Position numbers and translations under genes: made by a program. From Syntrophomonadaceae bacterium (GTDB lineage Bacteria; Bacillota; Dethiobacteria; DTU022): DNA of 64,000 nt. The notes beneath the pieces were generated by a model, which did no database searches, was not told where the DNA came from, and was given only the letters and a program-made list of their open reading frames with translations. Below are positions 25,326 through 34,231 of this stretch, piece by piece (position 1 is the first letter of the stretch; every line of letters begins with the position of its first letter). Location of the stretch: contig PWYU01000058.1 in assembly GCA_003567725.1 (NCBI GenBank), positions 1-64,000 of the forward strand, written 5' to 3'.

Positions 25326-27767
25326 TTACACGCAGCATCCTTTTTTGAAAGCGCTGATTACTGATCGCCTGGTTAAAGTTTCGCTCAAACACTGACAGCT
25401 GTGTACTCCGGTAGCGCAGCATTCTGCAGCATGCCCTTCATCCATCTGCAGCGCTTCCGGCTTATAATCTACTCCGGCAAAAAGGCCTTTGCCGCGACTA
25501 AAACTGTTTTGATGCAGATATTTGGTTCCCGGATGGTCATCGGCAGGGCAGGGCCACTGCAGACCTTGTTCCACCAGGCGACGATAGGACATTCCGCTAT
25601 AGTCTGGAGTAAGAGAAGCAATTTCATCAAATACTTCCTCCGGCCCGACGTAGTCCCATTCAAACCCAAACCACTCGGCCAGTTCAACCAGGACCGCCCA
25701 ATCGGGGTACACTTCTCCAGGAGGCTCCAGAGCAGGCTGGTTAAGCTGAACTCTGCGCTCTGTATTGGTATAAGTTCCCAGTTTTTCGGCAAATGCTGAA
25801 GCCGGCAGGATAACATCAGCCAGTGAAGCCGTTTCGGTCATAAAAATATCCTGGACTACCAGAAAATCAAGGTTAGACAGAAACTGAACCAGATCTGCCT
25901 GATCTCCTCCACAGGCCACCGGGTTTTCACCCATAATATACATAGCCTTAATCCTGGAATTTTTACCATCTGCAAAGGCCTCTGCAGCTGTCATGCCCGG
26001 TTCATCACTGATCTTGACGCCCCATGCTTTAGAAAACTTTTCACGGACAGCTTCTTCACCAAGGTGTTGATAACCGGTCGCAACATTGGGCAATGCTCCC
26101 ATATCGGCCATGCCCTGTAGATTATTTTCGCCATATGGCAAATAAACCCCAGCAGATTCTTTACCGACATTGCCGGTCAGCATGGCCAGGTTGGCCAGGG
26201 CCCGGACAAAATCAGCAGCCCCAATTTTGTTGCTGACAGCAGCATCGGATAGAATAACCGCTTTTTCTGCAGAAGCGTACGCCCGGGCAGCAGATAGAAT
26301 CTCTTGCTCGTCTAACCCGGTTATTCCGGCCACGTATTCCGGAGTATATTTTTCGACTGCTTTTTTCAGCTGATCAAACCCTTCTGTCCTGTTGTCGATA
26401 AAGGCTTGATCGTGCAACCCCTCGTTAATAATGACATTGGCCATTGCATTCAACAGGGCCAGTTCTGTGCCCTGCTTAAGGGGCAAATAACCTGTAGATA
26501 CATCAACCAGTCCAATCATCTCAGGGGCGGCAACTATTAATTTTGCACCGTTCCGGGCCGCTTCACGAACACGGTAATCCAGAATTGGATGGGTTTCAGC
26601 GGGATTGGCTCCAATCACCAGAACGGCATCGGTAGCCGCGATTTCATCAATGCTGTTAGTAGTAGCCGCATTACCGAAGGCATCCATCATACCGTTTACG
26701 GAAGAAGCATGGCAGTGCTTGCTATAACTGTCCACATTGTTGGTGCCAAGGGAACGGATCAGTTTCTGGAAAAGGTAGCTGTCTTCGTTACTGGCCTTGG
26801 GTGAACTCAAGCCCATCAAAGCGTCAGCGCCGTAACGGGTTTGTACTTCTTTGATATTGTCAACTATGTAATCAAGAGCCTCTTCCCAGCTTACTTCAAC
26901 AAAGACACCGTCACTCTTAACCAGTGGAGCGGTAACCCTGTCTCCGCTGTGGATAAAGTCCCAGCCAAATTTACCCTGCACGCAAAGATGGCCCCGGTTA
27001 ACAGGACTTTCCTTAACCGGACTAACCTCGATCACTTCATTGTCTTTAACATGCAGATTAATATTACAACCTAAACTGCAATAGGGACATACAGAAGGGA
27101 CGCTTTCAGTCTGCCATGGTCGCCCTTTACCGGTTACATATTTAGGGATCAAGGCTCCTACCGGGCAGTTGTCAATACACATCCCGCAGAAAACACAACT
27201 TGATTCTTCAATTGGATCTTCAAAACCGGCACTAACATTGGTAACAAATCCGCGCTTGGTAAAGTCTATTGCTCCGGCTCCCACTACCAGCTGACATTTC
27301 CCGACGCAAATTCCGCATAGAATGCACTTATTCATGTCGCGGTAGAAAAATTCATTGGTATCATCATAGGGCAGATTTTTAACTTCACCTTCAAATTCAC
27401 TGGTAGCTACCCCATATTGATAACAGTAATCCTGTAGTTTACAGGTCCCGGTCTTCTCACAGGTAATACAATCCAGGGGATGGTTGGCCAGCATCAGGCC
27501 GAGGTTATTTTTCCGGGCATTGATTACCCGTTCAGATTCAGTATACACTACCATATCAGGGCCGACAGGCGCAACACAGGAAGCCACCAGGGCGCGGGCT
27601 TTTTCTACTTCAACCACGCAAATCCGGCAAGCCCCGTTAGGGGGCAGTTCCGGATCTTGGCAAAAAGTCGGAATGTCGATCCCAAGCTGCCGAGCGGCTT
27701 CGAGGATCGTCGTACCGGGAGCCACTTCGATTTCTTGTCCGTCTATGGTTAATTTAATTGCCGACAT
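25326..27767 (-). CDS. fdhA: NAD-dependent formate dehydrogenase alpha subunit, shortened C-terminus
   Basis: Molybdopterin oxidoreductase of the NuoG-fused formate dehydrogenase type, 813 residues. The order is [2Fe-2S] ferredoxin domain (CQDPELPPNGACRICVVEV), a His/Cys cluster (HPLDCITCEKTGTCKLQ), two [4Fe-4S] motifs (CILCGICVGKC and CVFCGMCIDNC), then the Mo/W domain with CPYCSLGCN. The active-site residue is Cys352 in YSKHCHASS, read from TGC, so this is not a selenocysteine enzyme. The molydopterin-binding C-terminal domain seems missing. After GLFAGVDYKPEAL the chain ends in a short Cys-rich tail (AECCATG, CQCL, KKGCCV). ATG 27767 overlaps nuoF by 14 bases. With nuoF and nuoE it should couple CO2/formate to NAD(H). 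Confidence 0.85.
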   Translation of the reverse strand: MSAIKLTIDGQEIEVAPGTTILEAARQLGIDIPTFCQDPELPPNGACRICVVEVEKARALVASCVAPVGPDMVVYTESERVINARKNNLGLMLANHPLDCITCEKTGTCKLQDYCYQYGVATSEFEGEVKNLPYDDTNEFFYRDMNKCILCGICVGKCQLVVGAGAIDFTKRGFVTNVSAGFEDPIEESSCVFCGMCIDNCPVGALIPKYVTGKGRPWQTESVPSVCPYCSLGCNINLHVKDNEVIEVSPVKESPVNRGHLCVQGKFGWDFIHSGDRVTAPLVKSDGVFVEVSWEEALDYIVDNIKEVQTRYGADALMGLSSPKASNEDSYLFQKLIRSLGTNNVDSYSKHCHASSVNGMMDAFGNAATTNSIDEIAATDAVLVIGANPAETHPILDYRVREAARNGAKLIVAAPEMIGLVDVSTGYLPLKQGTELALLNAMANVIINEGLHDQAFIDNRTEGFDQLKKAVEKYTPEYVAGITGLDEQEILSAARAYASAEKAVILSDAAVSNKIGAADFVRALANLAMLTGNVGKESAGVYLPYGENNLQGMADMGALPNVATGYQHLGEEAVREKFSKAWGVKISDEPGMTAAEAFADGKNSRIKAMYIMGENPVACGGDQADLVQFLSNLDFLVVQDIFMTETASLADVILPASAFAEKLGTYTNTERRVQLNQPALEPPGEVYPDWAVLVELAEWFGFEWDYVGPEEVFDEIASLTPDYSGMSYRRLVEQGLQWPCPADDHPGTKYLHQNSFSRGKGLFAGVDYKPEALQMDEGHAAECCATGVHSCQCLSETLTRRSVISAFKKGCCV

Positions 27768-29571
27768 CAGCTTCACTCCCTACACGAGTAATCATAATAC
27801 AATCCTGGCGACATTTTTCTATACAGCTGCCACAGCGGGTACAAAGGTCCTGGATTATTTCATGGGGCTCTTTCTTTTCACCTTTAATTGCCTCTACCGG
27901 ACAAACCCTGACACAGGCTCTGCAACCGTTGCAATTATCCTGATCAATTTCATACTGGAATAAGGGTTTGCATATACCCGATTGGCAGTACTTTTCGTTG
28001 ATATGTTCTTCATATTCATGGCGGAAGTAGCGAATGGTAGTTAAAACCGGGTTGGGGCAGGTCTGGCCCAGCCCGCAAAGGGCGCTGTCTTTGATACTGT
28101 GCGCTAAGCTGTCCAGGGTATCAAGATCCTCCGGCTTTCCTTTTCCTTCGGTGATCCGATCAAGAATTTCAAGCATCCGCTTGGTGCCTTCCCGGCAGGG
28201 AGTGCATTTGCCGCAGGATTCTTTCTGGGTAAAGCTCAAGAAATAATTGGCCAGATCAACCATACAGGTCCGATCGTCCATTACTACAAGACCGCCGGAA
28301 CCCATGATCGCTCCCGCCTTGGTCAGCGAATCATAGTCAATAGGCAGATTAATCAGGTCTTTCGGAATACAACCGCCCGAAGGGCCACCGGCCTGAACAG
28401 CCTTAAACTCACGGCCGCCCTGAATACCTCCACCGACATCAAAGATAATCTCTTCAACGGTGATACCCATCGGCACTTCAACCAGGCCGGTATTACGAAC
28501 TTTCCCGGCCAGGGCGAAAACCTTGGTCCCTTTGCTGCCTTCGGTTCCAATTTTCTTAAACTCCTCTGCCCCGCCTTCCCTGACGATCAGGGGGATATTG
28601 GCCAGAGTCTCTACGTTATTGATCGTGGTCGGTTTACCGAAAACTCCCACCTGGGCAGGGAATGGCGGCCTGGGGCGAGGCATACCTCTTTTACCCTCAA
28701 TAGAAGCCAGAAGGGCTGTTTCTTCGCCGCAGACAAATGCGCCTGCACCTTCCTTAATATTAATCTTAAAATTAAAATCAAAACCGAGAATATTATTGCC
28801 AATCAGTCCGTACTCTTCGGCCTGCTTAATAGCGTCTCTAAGCCTCTTGATGGCCAGAGGGTACTCGGCCCGGCAGTAAATATAACCTTCATCAGCGCCG
28901 CAGGCTTTTCCGGCAATCAGCATCCCCTCTATAATGGCATGGGGATCGCCTTCAAGAATACTACGGTCCATGAATGCGCCGGGGTCACCTTCATCGGCGT
29001 TACAAACAATATATTTCTTAGGCCCAGGAGCCTTGTTGGTAAAGCCCCATTTTACCCCGGTCGGGAATCCGGCGCCGCCGCGGCCTCGCAAACCGGCATC
29101 TTTAACTTCGTCGCAAACAGCCTGGGAATCCATCTGAAGAGCTCGTTTCAGGGCCCGGTACCCGCCGCGCATAATATATTCGTCAATGCTTTCAGGGTCA
29201 ATAACACCGCTGTTGCGAAGGACATTAAATAATTGTTTAGAATAAAAGGGGATAGTATCGTAAAAACGGGCCGGTGCATCTACATCCGGTCCCTTGTAAA
29301 GCAAACGCTCCACGATTTCTCCACCGATCAAGTGCTGATCTACCAGTTCAGCCATGTCTTTTGCCTTCAGACGGCAGTAGAACACCTCGTCTGGAAATAT
29401 CACTATAATGGGCCCGACTTCACAAAAACCGGGGCAACCGCCCATAACCAGGCGATATTTATCCCTAATTCCCCGGCTTTCAAGTTCCTGGGTCAAAGCT
29501 TCAGCGATCTTGTTTGAACCCGATGAAAGACAGCCGGTGGCTCCACAAATCATTATATGCTTCTCATACAA
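27754..29571 (-). CDS. nuoF: NuoF-like NADH-binding subunit of the formate dehydrogenase complex
   Basis: Flavin and NADH module, 605 residues. An N-terminal thioredoxin-like [2Fe-2S] domain (ICGATGCLSSGSNK..CPGFCEVGP) is followed by the FMN/NADH core (GRGGAGFPTGVKWGF, NADEGDPGAFMDRSILEGDPH, GAGAFVCGEETALLASIEG). Then come the N3-type cluster ESCGKCTPCREGTKR and a C-terminal double [4Fe-4S] ferredoxin (CNGCRACVRVCP and CTRCGSCIEKC). This layout is that of HydB/NuoF proteins in soluble bifurcating or NAD-linked hydrogenases and formate dehydrogenases. The start is a TTG with GGGAGG ten bases ahead. Electron bifurcation is possible but cannot be read from sequence alone. Confidence 0.92.
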   Translation of the reverse strand: MYEKHIMICGATGCLSSGSNKIAEALTQELESRGIRDKYRLVMGGCPGFCEVGPIIVIFPDEVFYCRLKAKDMAELVDQHLIGGEIVERLLYKGPDVDAPARFYDTIPFYSKQLFNVLRNSGVIDPESIDEYIMRGGYRALKRALQMDSQAVCDEVKDAGLRGRGGAGFPTGVKWGFTNKAPGPKKYIVCNADEGDPGAFMDRSILEGDPHAIIEGMLIAGKACGADEGYIYCRAEYPLAIKRLRDAIKQAEEYGLIGNNILGFDFNFKINIKEGAGAFVCGEETALLASIEGKRGMPRPRPPFPAQVGVFGKPTTINNVETLANIPLIVREGGAEEFKKIGTEGSKGTKVFALAGKVRNTGLVEVPMGITVEEIIFDVGGGIQGGREFKAVQAGGPSGGCIPKDLINLPIDYDSLTKAGAIMGSGGLVVMDDRTCMVDLANYFLSFTQKESCGKCTPCREGTKRMLEILDRITEGKGKPEDLDTLDSLAHSIKDSALCGLGQTCPNPVLTTIRYFRHEYEEHINEKYCQSGICKPLFQYEIDQDNCNGCRACVRVCPVEAIKGEKKEPHEIIQDLCTRCGSCIEKCRQDCIMITRVGSEADVGN

Positions 29572-29606
29572 TAGCTTCTAACCTCCCTTTCCCTGGAATA
29601 TAGCAA

Positions 29607-29786
29607 TTAACTGACTACAAATCTTTCATCCAGGGCTACTTTTTCAATTAGCGCTTTACGTTTTTTAGCACATTCATCGTTATCATGGCATATCGGCCCT
29701 TCCACACAACACTCTACAAAATCTTTACAAGGAGTGTCCTTGGTATGGGTACATTTTTCACAACAAGGATCGATAAACTTCTCCAT
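29607..29786 (-). CDS. Small cysteine-rich protein between nuoE and nuoF
   Basis: A 59-residue frame missing from the ORF track. It starts MEKFIDPCCEKC, continues with further cysteines in DTPCKDFVECCVEGPICH and NDECAKKRKAL, and ends ALDERFVVS. AGGAGG sits nine bases before the ATG. Eight cysteines in the first 39 residues suggest metal or Fe-S binding. It fits snugly between two genes of one complex (18 bases after nuoE, 35 before nuoF), so it is probably cotranscribed and may be an assembly factor or a small subunit. I recognise no family. Confidence 0.8.
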   Translation of the reverse strand: MEKFIDPCCEKCTHTKDTPCKDFVECCVEGPICHDNDECAKKRKALIEKVALDERFVVS

Positions 29787-29804
29787 CAGGCCACCTCCTA
29801 ATCC

Positions 29805-30290
29805 TTATTCATAACTTTCCAGAATATCTTTTACCTTATCCGGCGTTAACCTTCCATGCGGGTCATCATTGACCATGATTACCGGAGCCAGGGCACAACA
29901 ACCGATGCAGGCTACTTCTTCCAAAGTAAACCGTAAATCATCAGTGGTTTCGCCGCTTTCTACATCCAAAATATCTTCAATTCTTTCAGATATTTTTGGA
30001 CTGCCCTGGATATGACAGGCCGTGCCTTTGCACACCCTGATAATGTTTCGACCCCGGGGTTTTAGTTTAAACTGGGCATAAAACGTTGTAACGCCGTAAA
30101 GACGGCTTAGAGGGATATGCATCCGGAGAGCTACTTGTTCCATGGCCGGGCGCGGCAGGTAGCCGAAATGTTCCTGCACTTTTTGCAAAATTGGAATGAC
30201 CATTTCTTTCTTTCCCAGGTACGGTTCAACAATCGAATCGACCTGGCTCAAATCAATGTCCTCGTTGAGGGCTGCAACCTCATTGCTCAA
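29805..30290 (-). CDS. nuoE: NuoE-like [2Fe-2S] subunit of the formate dehydrogenase complex
   Basis: 24-kDa thioredoxin-like ferredoxin subunit, 161 residues. The four cluster cysteines are seen in VCKGTACHIQGS and ACIGCCALAPVIMVND. The N-terminal helical segment (YLGKKEMVIPILQKVQEHFGYLP) is typical. It passes electrons with NuoF and begins the nuoE-(small Cys-rich)-nuoF-fdhA operon. The start is a TTG after GGAGG. Confidence 0.93.
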   Translation of the reverse strand: MSNEVAALNEDIDLSQVDSIVEPYLGKKEMVIPILQKVQEHFGYLPRPAMEQVALRMHIPLSRLYGVTTFYAQFKLKPRGRNIIRVCKGTACHIQGSPKISERIEDILDVESGETTDDLRFTLEEVACIGCCALAPVIMVNDDPHGRLTPDKVKDILESYE

Positions 30291-30425
30291 ATCATTTACC
30301 TCCTTATAGTTTCTTATCTAAGTATTAAAAAACTTAGTTTTAACCTGCTTTAATTATTCTCGTTAACATAGATAAATCCTGCTCAAAAAAATAGAATTTG
30401 AGAAAAATAGAACATAACCACCTTT

Positions 30426-31118
30426 TTAAACCACCAGTACAGGCGTAAAACAGTTGCCATCAGCAGCCACAAAAAGATATTTTACCCCGTTTCTTAAGCC
30501 CTGGTAAATATGATCCCGGCCTTCATCATGAATATGACCAAACAGGCAATATTTGACTTTGTAATCTTCTAATAGCCCAGTAAAAGCGCTGGACTGCCCC
30601 TTGCGGTTAAAAGGCGGAAAATGCAGCGCAACAATAATATCCTGAAATCTTTTTTGGCGGGCGCTTTCCAGGGACAGCTGCAGGCGTTGAATCTCCCTTT
30701 GATATATCTTTTGATCCTGATCATGATCAAAACTTTCTTCACCAGGGCAGATCCAGCCCCTGGTTCCGCAAACAGCCCAATTATCCCAGGATAAATGATC
30801 ATTTTGCAATGCATAGACAGAAGATGGTAAATAAGCCCGTACTTTACCGATTGATGACCACCAGTAATCATGGTTGCCCCTGATCAGCAACTTTGTTCCT
30901 TTAAGCTTTGATAGCCAAATCAGATCAGGGATAGCCTCGGGTAAACGCATGGCCCAGGAAATGTCTCCCGGGATAATTACCAAATCATCTTCATCAACCA
31001 GGCCATCCCAGTTTTCTTTAATTTTAACATTATGATTCTCCCATGCAGATCCAAATATATCCATCGGTTTCTCTTGATTGTGAGAAAGATGCAAATCGCC
31101 GAGTGCAAAAATAGCCAT
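30426..31118 (-). CDS. Calcineurin-like metallophosphoesterase
   Basis: 230-residue protein with the binuclear metal motifs of the family: GDLHLSH at the N-terminus, GDISWAM, RGNHDYWW, ALHFPPFN and the closing FGHIHDEG. It looks like the YkuE/MPPE group of unknown substrate; no membrane segment is seen. It stands alone between the formate dehydrogenase operon and a divergent tetR gene. Confidence 0.88.
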   Translation of the reverse strand: MAIFALGDLHLSHNQEKPMDIFGSAWENHNVKIKENWDGLVDEDDLVIIPGDISWAMRLPEAIPDLIWLSKLKGTKLLIRGNHDYWWSSIGKVRAYLPSSVYALQNDHLSWDNWAVCGTRGWICPGEESFDHDQDQKIYQREIQRLQLSLESARQKRFQDIIVALHFPPFNRKGQSSAFTGLLEDYKVKYCLFGHIHDEGRDHIYQGLRNGVKYLFVAADGNCFTPVLVV

Positions 31119-31229
31119 ATCCTAAACCCCGCTTGGAATATATACTATCTAATCTTACTAAAAGAAACATTGAAAATCAAAAGTAAATTTTTTCTGCTTA
31201 TTAAAACTTTTTTCAGCTTAAATTAAGCT

Positions 31230-31258
31230 TTGCAAATATTTTTATAAAATGATAAAAT
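31230..31258 (+). promoter_or_regulatory. Promoter of the TetR gene
   Basis: TTGCAA, a 17-base spacer and TAAAAT form a good vegetative promoter, about 50 bases before the GTG start. Confidence 0.6.
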
Positions 31259-31309
31259 ATCAATACATTTTAATGCTATTCTCAAAAATTGAAGGAGGTT
31301 AATCAAACT

Positions 31310-31933
31310 GTGGAACCATATAGATCCCGGAGGCCACGTCGTTATTTACGCAGTCGGATAACAAGAAAACTAATTTTAGATACTGCATTAGATGTTTTTC
31401 TTAATGAAGGATATGCCAAAACTACAATCGCTAAAATCAGCGAACAGGCTAAAGTAGGTTATGGGACGGTATACAGCCATTTTAAAGGAAAAGATGACAT
31501 TTTATGCAAAGTCATTGACAATGTTCTGGTAGATTTTTATAACTTGCTTGAAGTGCCCTTTGCACCCAATACTTTAGAAGACGCCCGCAAGATATATGGT
31601 GAGCTGATTTTAACCTCTTTTCGCCTTGCTGATCAGCATCGCCCGATAATGAAGATATACCAGGAAGCGCTTGCTTTATCAGATGCGATAGAGAGCCACT
31701 GGTTTGGAGTACAGGCCCAGTTTATAGAAAGCTCCGCCCAATCTTTTAAATATGCCAAAGAAAAAGGACTGGCTAAAGAATTTGACCTTGAACGCGGTGC
31801 AAAGGCATACATTTTATTGATAGATCGTTTCATTTGGGAAGTAGTCAATGAAAGAGAAGATAATATGGAAAAAACCGCTGATATCATTATCGATATGCTG
31901 TTTCACGGCTTTTTTGTTAACCCGAAGTCCTGA
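31310..31933 (+). CDS. TetR-family transcriptional regulator
   Basis: The N-terminal DNA-binding domain is plain: ILDTALDVFLNEGYAKTTIAKISEQAKVGYGTVYSHFKGKDDIL holds the helix-turn-helix. The C-terminal half is an all-helical ligand domain of no specific type. Length 207. The tracked start TTG 31289 lies on the ribosome site AAGGAGG, so GTG 31310 is the start. A consensus-like promoter lies upstream. Neighbours are not clearly its targets: the gene on its left is divergent and the operon on its right is convergent. Confidence 0.88.
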   Translation: MEPYRSRRPRRYLRSRITRKLILDTALDVFLNEGYAKTTIAKISEQAKVGYGTVYSHFKGKDDILCKVIDNVLVDFYNLLEVPFAPNTLEDARKIYGELILTSFRLADQHRPIMKIYQEALALSDAIESHWFGVQAQFIESSAQSFKYAKEKGLAKEFDLERGAKAYILLIDRFIWEVVNEREDNMEKTADIIIDMLFHGFFVNPKS

Positions 31934-32107
31934 TCATAAGGTTGTTAGTAAATATGGCATACTTTCTATCTATACTTCAAACTGGATCAAAGTTTAGAGC
32001 ACTTAAAAACTATAATTTCTAAATCAGGGCATACAAAGATATAAGCTTTAATGAGAGGTTAGACAGGGAATAAACAGCGTCAAGAACTTAAAAAACTTAA
32101 AGGTGTA

Positions 32108-32686
32108 CTAATTTCTGGTAATGACCCTTTGCTCTGTTATAATCATGTCAACCCGCCTGTCCCACTGCTCTAGAGGGATATCGGGGATAATTTGCATTTC
32201 AAAGGCAAGGGCAACCAAAGGCACCCCCGGCTTGAGCAGTTCAAAGAAACGATCGTAATAACCGCCTCCATAACCCAAGCGCCCCCCATCAAGATCAAAA
32301 CCGACCCCGGGAACAATCAGAAGATCGATAATTTCCGGATCTCTGGGGCGCAGTGTTTCTGGGCCGGGTTCTGGAATATTATAAGCTCCAGGCTCGAGAT
32401 CACGCATCCAGTCAATAATCTGGGAAGGTATTAATGCGCGGGTTTCAGGTACTGCTTTAGGGGCAAGTGCCAGCTTGCCCCGTTGAATAGTATCCTCAAT
32501 CATCAACCTGGTATCAACTTCACTGCCGAAGGAAATAAAAAACATTACCGCATTTGCTTCCCGGTATACCGAAAGAGCATATAAGTTTTTAGCTATAGAA
32601 GCGCTCTTTTCAGAAACTTCTTGTTTTGAAAAGCGGTCTCGCTCCTGGATAATTTTTTTGCGAAGGGCACCTTTTTCTTTTTTCAT
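32108..32686 (-). CDS. 5-formyltetrahydrofolate cyclo-ligase
   Basis: Returns 5-formyl-THF to 5,10-methenyl-THF with ATP. The 192-residue product has the usual N-terminal KKEKGALRKKIIQERD, the FISFGSEVDTR segment and the signature PGVGFDLDGGRLGYGGGYYDRFF. It is the last gene of a leftward operon, nine bases after proS. In an organism with folate-dependent one-carbon metabolism this is a salvage enzyme. Confidence 0.92.
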   Translation of the reverse strand: MKKEKGALRKKIIQERDRFSKQEVSEKSASIAKNLYALSVYREANAVMFFISFGSEVDTRLMIEDTIQRGKLALAPKAVPETRALIPSQIIDWMRDLEPGAYNIPEPGPETLRPRDPEIIDLLIVPGVGFDLDGGRLGYGGGYYDRFFELLKPGVPLVALAFEMQIIPDIPLEQWDRRVDMIITEQRVITRN

Positions 32687-32695
32687 TTCTATTTA

Positions 32696-34168
32696 TTAAT
32701 AAGCCCTGGCAAAGTATACAACGTGCTCCGCTTTTTTATCACAAACCAGGCAGGTTTCATGTTCCAATTCCTTATTAAAGGGAATACAGCGGATAGTAGC
32801 TTTGGTATCATCTTTAACTTTCTCTTCACATTCAGGATCACCGCACCAGGGAGTCAGGTAAAATCCGCGTTCTGTTTCCATAATTTTTTTAAAATCTTCA
32901 TAATCAGTTCCAGTACGGGTATTCTCTTCTCTGAATTCCATAGCCTTCGTAAGCATATCTTTTTGGATATCTTCCATCAAACCAGGCAGATAGGCGGCCA
33001 GCTCTTCTCTATCTATACTCTCTTTTTTTCCACTATTACGACGAACCACTACCACTTTGCCCTGTTCCAGGTCTTTCGGGCCGACTTCAATCCGCACCGG
33101 CACTCCGCGCATTTCCCAATCGTTATATTTCCAACCGGGTGAATACTCTTCCCGATCATCAAGCTTGACTCTAACCACGTCTTTAAGCTGGTCGGCCAAT
33201 TCTTGCACGGATTTGAGAACCTTTTCCCGTTCTTTTTTAGTCAAAATAGGCACTATCACGGCTTGATAAGTCGATATCCGAGGAGGAATCTTAAGGCCTC
33301 GATCATCTCCGTGAACCATGATTAAAGCACCAATCAACCTGGTTGAAACTCCCCAGGATGTTTGCCAGACATATTTTAGCTGATCGTCCTGGTCCAGGAA
33401 TTTAATATCAAAAACCCTGGCGAAATGCTGACCCAGGTTATGGGATGTTCCTGCCTGCAGAGCTCTACTATCGCTCATTAAGGCCTCTACGGTATAAGTG
33501 CGCAGAGCTCCGGCAAATTTTTCACGATCCGTTTTACGGCCAACCACACAGGGAATGGCCAGTTCCGTTTCAATGCATTCTCTGTAAACTTCAAGCATTT
33601 TCAAAGCTTCTTCTTCAGCTTCTTCTTCAGTTCGATGACAGGTATGGCCCTCCTGCCATAAAAACTCAGAGGTGCGCAAGAAAGGGCGCGTCGATTTTTC
33701 CCAGCGTATAACATTGCACCACTGGTTAATCAAAACCGGCAGATCCCGCCAGGACTGAACCCAGCGTGAATAAAAATCGCAGATGATTGCTTCAGAAGTA
33801 GGCCTGACTACCAGGGGTTCGTTTAATATTTCATCCCCCCCTTTGGTTACCCAGGCTACCTCTGGAGCAAAGCCTTCAACGTGCTCCGCTTCTTTCTCCA
33901 GAAGTCCCTGAGGAATAAGCATGGGGAAATAGGCATTTTCATGGCCGGTTTCCTTAAACCGGCGATCAAACTGCTTTTTAATATTCTCCCAAAGAGCATA
34001 CCCGGCCGGTCGAATGGCCATAAAACCTTTTACAGGAGAGTAGTCCATTAGTTTTGCTTTTAGGATTACATCGATATACCACTGCGAATAGTCTACCGCC
34101 TTTGGAGTAATAGCTTTTACAAATTCTTTCTGCTGATTATTCTTTTCCTGCCCGGCTTTTTGCTCCAC
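32696..34168 (-). CDS. proS: Prolyl-tRNA synthetase, archaeal/eukaryotic-like type
   Basis: Class II synthetase without the editing insertion of the bacterial type. It has the motifs ENAYFPMLIP, RPTSEAII, WRDLPVLINQWCNVIRWE and FLRTSEFLWQEGHT, and a C-terminal zinc domain with CGDPECEE and CLVCDKKAEHVVYFARAY, ending at tyrosine as this type does. Start uncertain: the track uses TTG 34210, but the site GAGGGTGA points to GTG 34168, giving 490 residues. It shares the operon with the aminotransferase fusion and the folate cyclo-ligase. Confidence 0.92.
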   Translation of the reverse strand: MEQKAGQEKNNQQKEFVKAITPKAVDYSQWYIDVILKAKLMDYSPVKGFMAIRPAGYALWENIKKQFDRRFKETGHENAYFPMLIPQGLLEKEAEHVEGFAPEVAWVTKGGDEILNEPLVVRPTSEAIICDFYSRWVQSWRDLPVLINQWCNVIRWEKSTRPFLRTSEFLWQEGHTCHRTEEEAEEEALKMLEVYRECIETELAIPCVVGRKTDREKFAGALRTYTVEALMSDSRALQAGTSHNLGQHFARVFDIKFLDQDDQLKYVWQTSWGVSTRLIGALIMVHGDDRGLKIPPRISTYQAVIVPILTKKEREKVLKSVQELADQLKDVVRVKLDDREEYSPGWKYNDWEMRGVPVRIEVGPKDLEQGKVVVVRRNSGKKESIDREELAAYLPGLMEDIQKDMLTKAMEFREENTRTGTDYEDFKKIMETERGFYLTPWCGDPECEEKVKDDTKATIRCIPFNKELEHETCLVCDKKAEHVVYFARAY

Positions 34169-34231
34169 TTTAGTCACCCTCTTCAAATCTTTAATAGTTG
34201 ATATCAACACCTGCTTATTCTATCACAGTTT

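Noticed and set aside
25326-27767. Selenocysteine in the formate dehydrogenase
   Set aside because: The active-site codon in YSKHCHASS is TGC, so it is cysteine even though the genome has tRNA-Sec.
31934-32107. Small gene between tetR and the folate cyclo-ligase
   Set aside because: AT-rich convergent spacer with no ribosome site and no credible frame.
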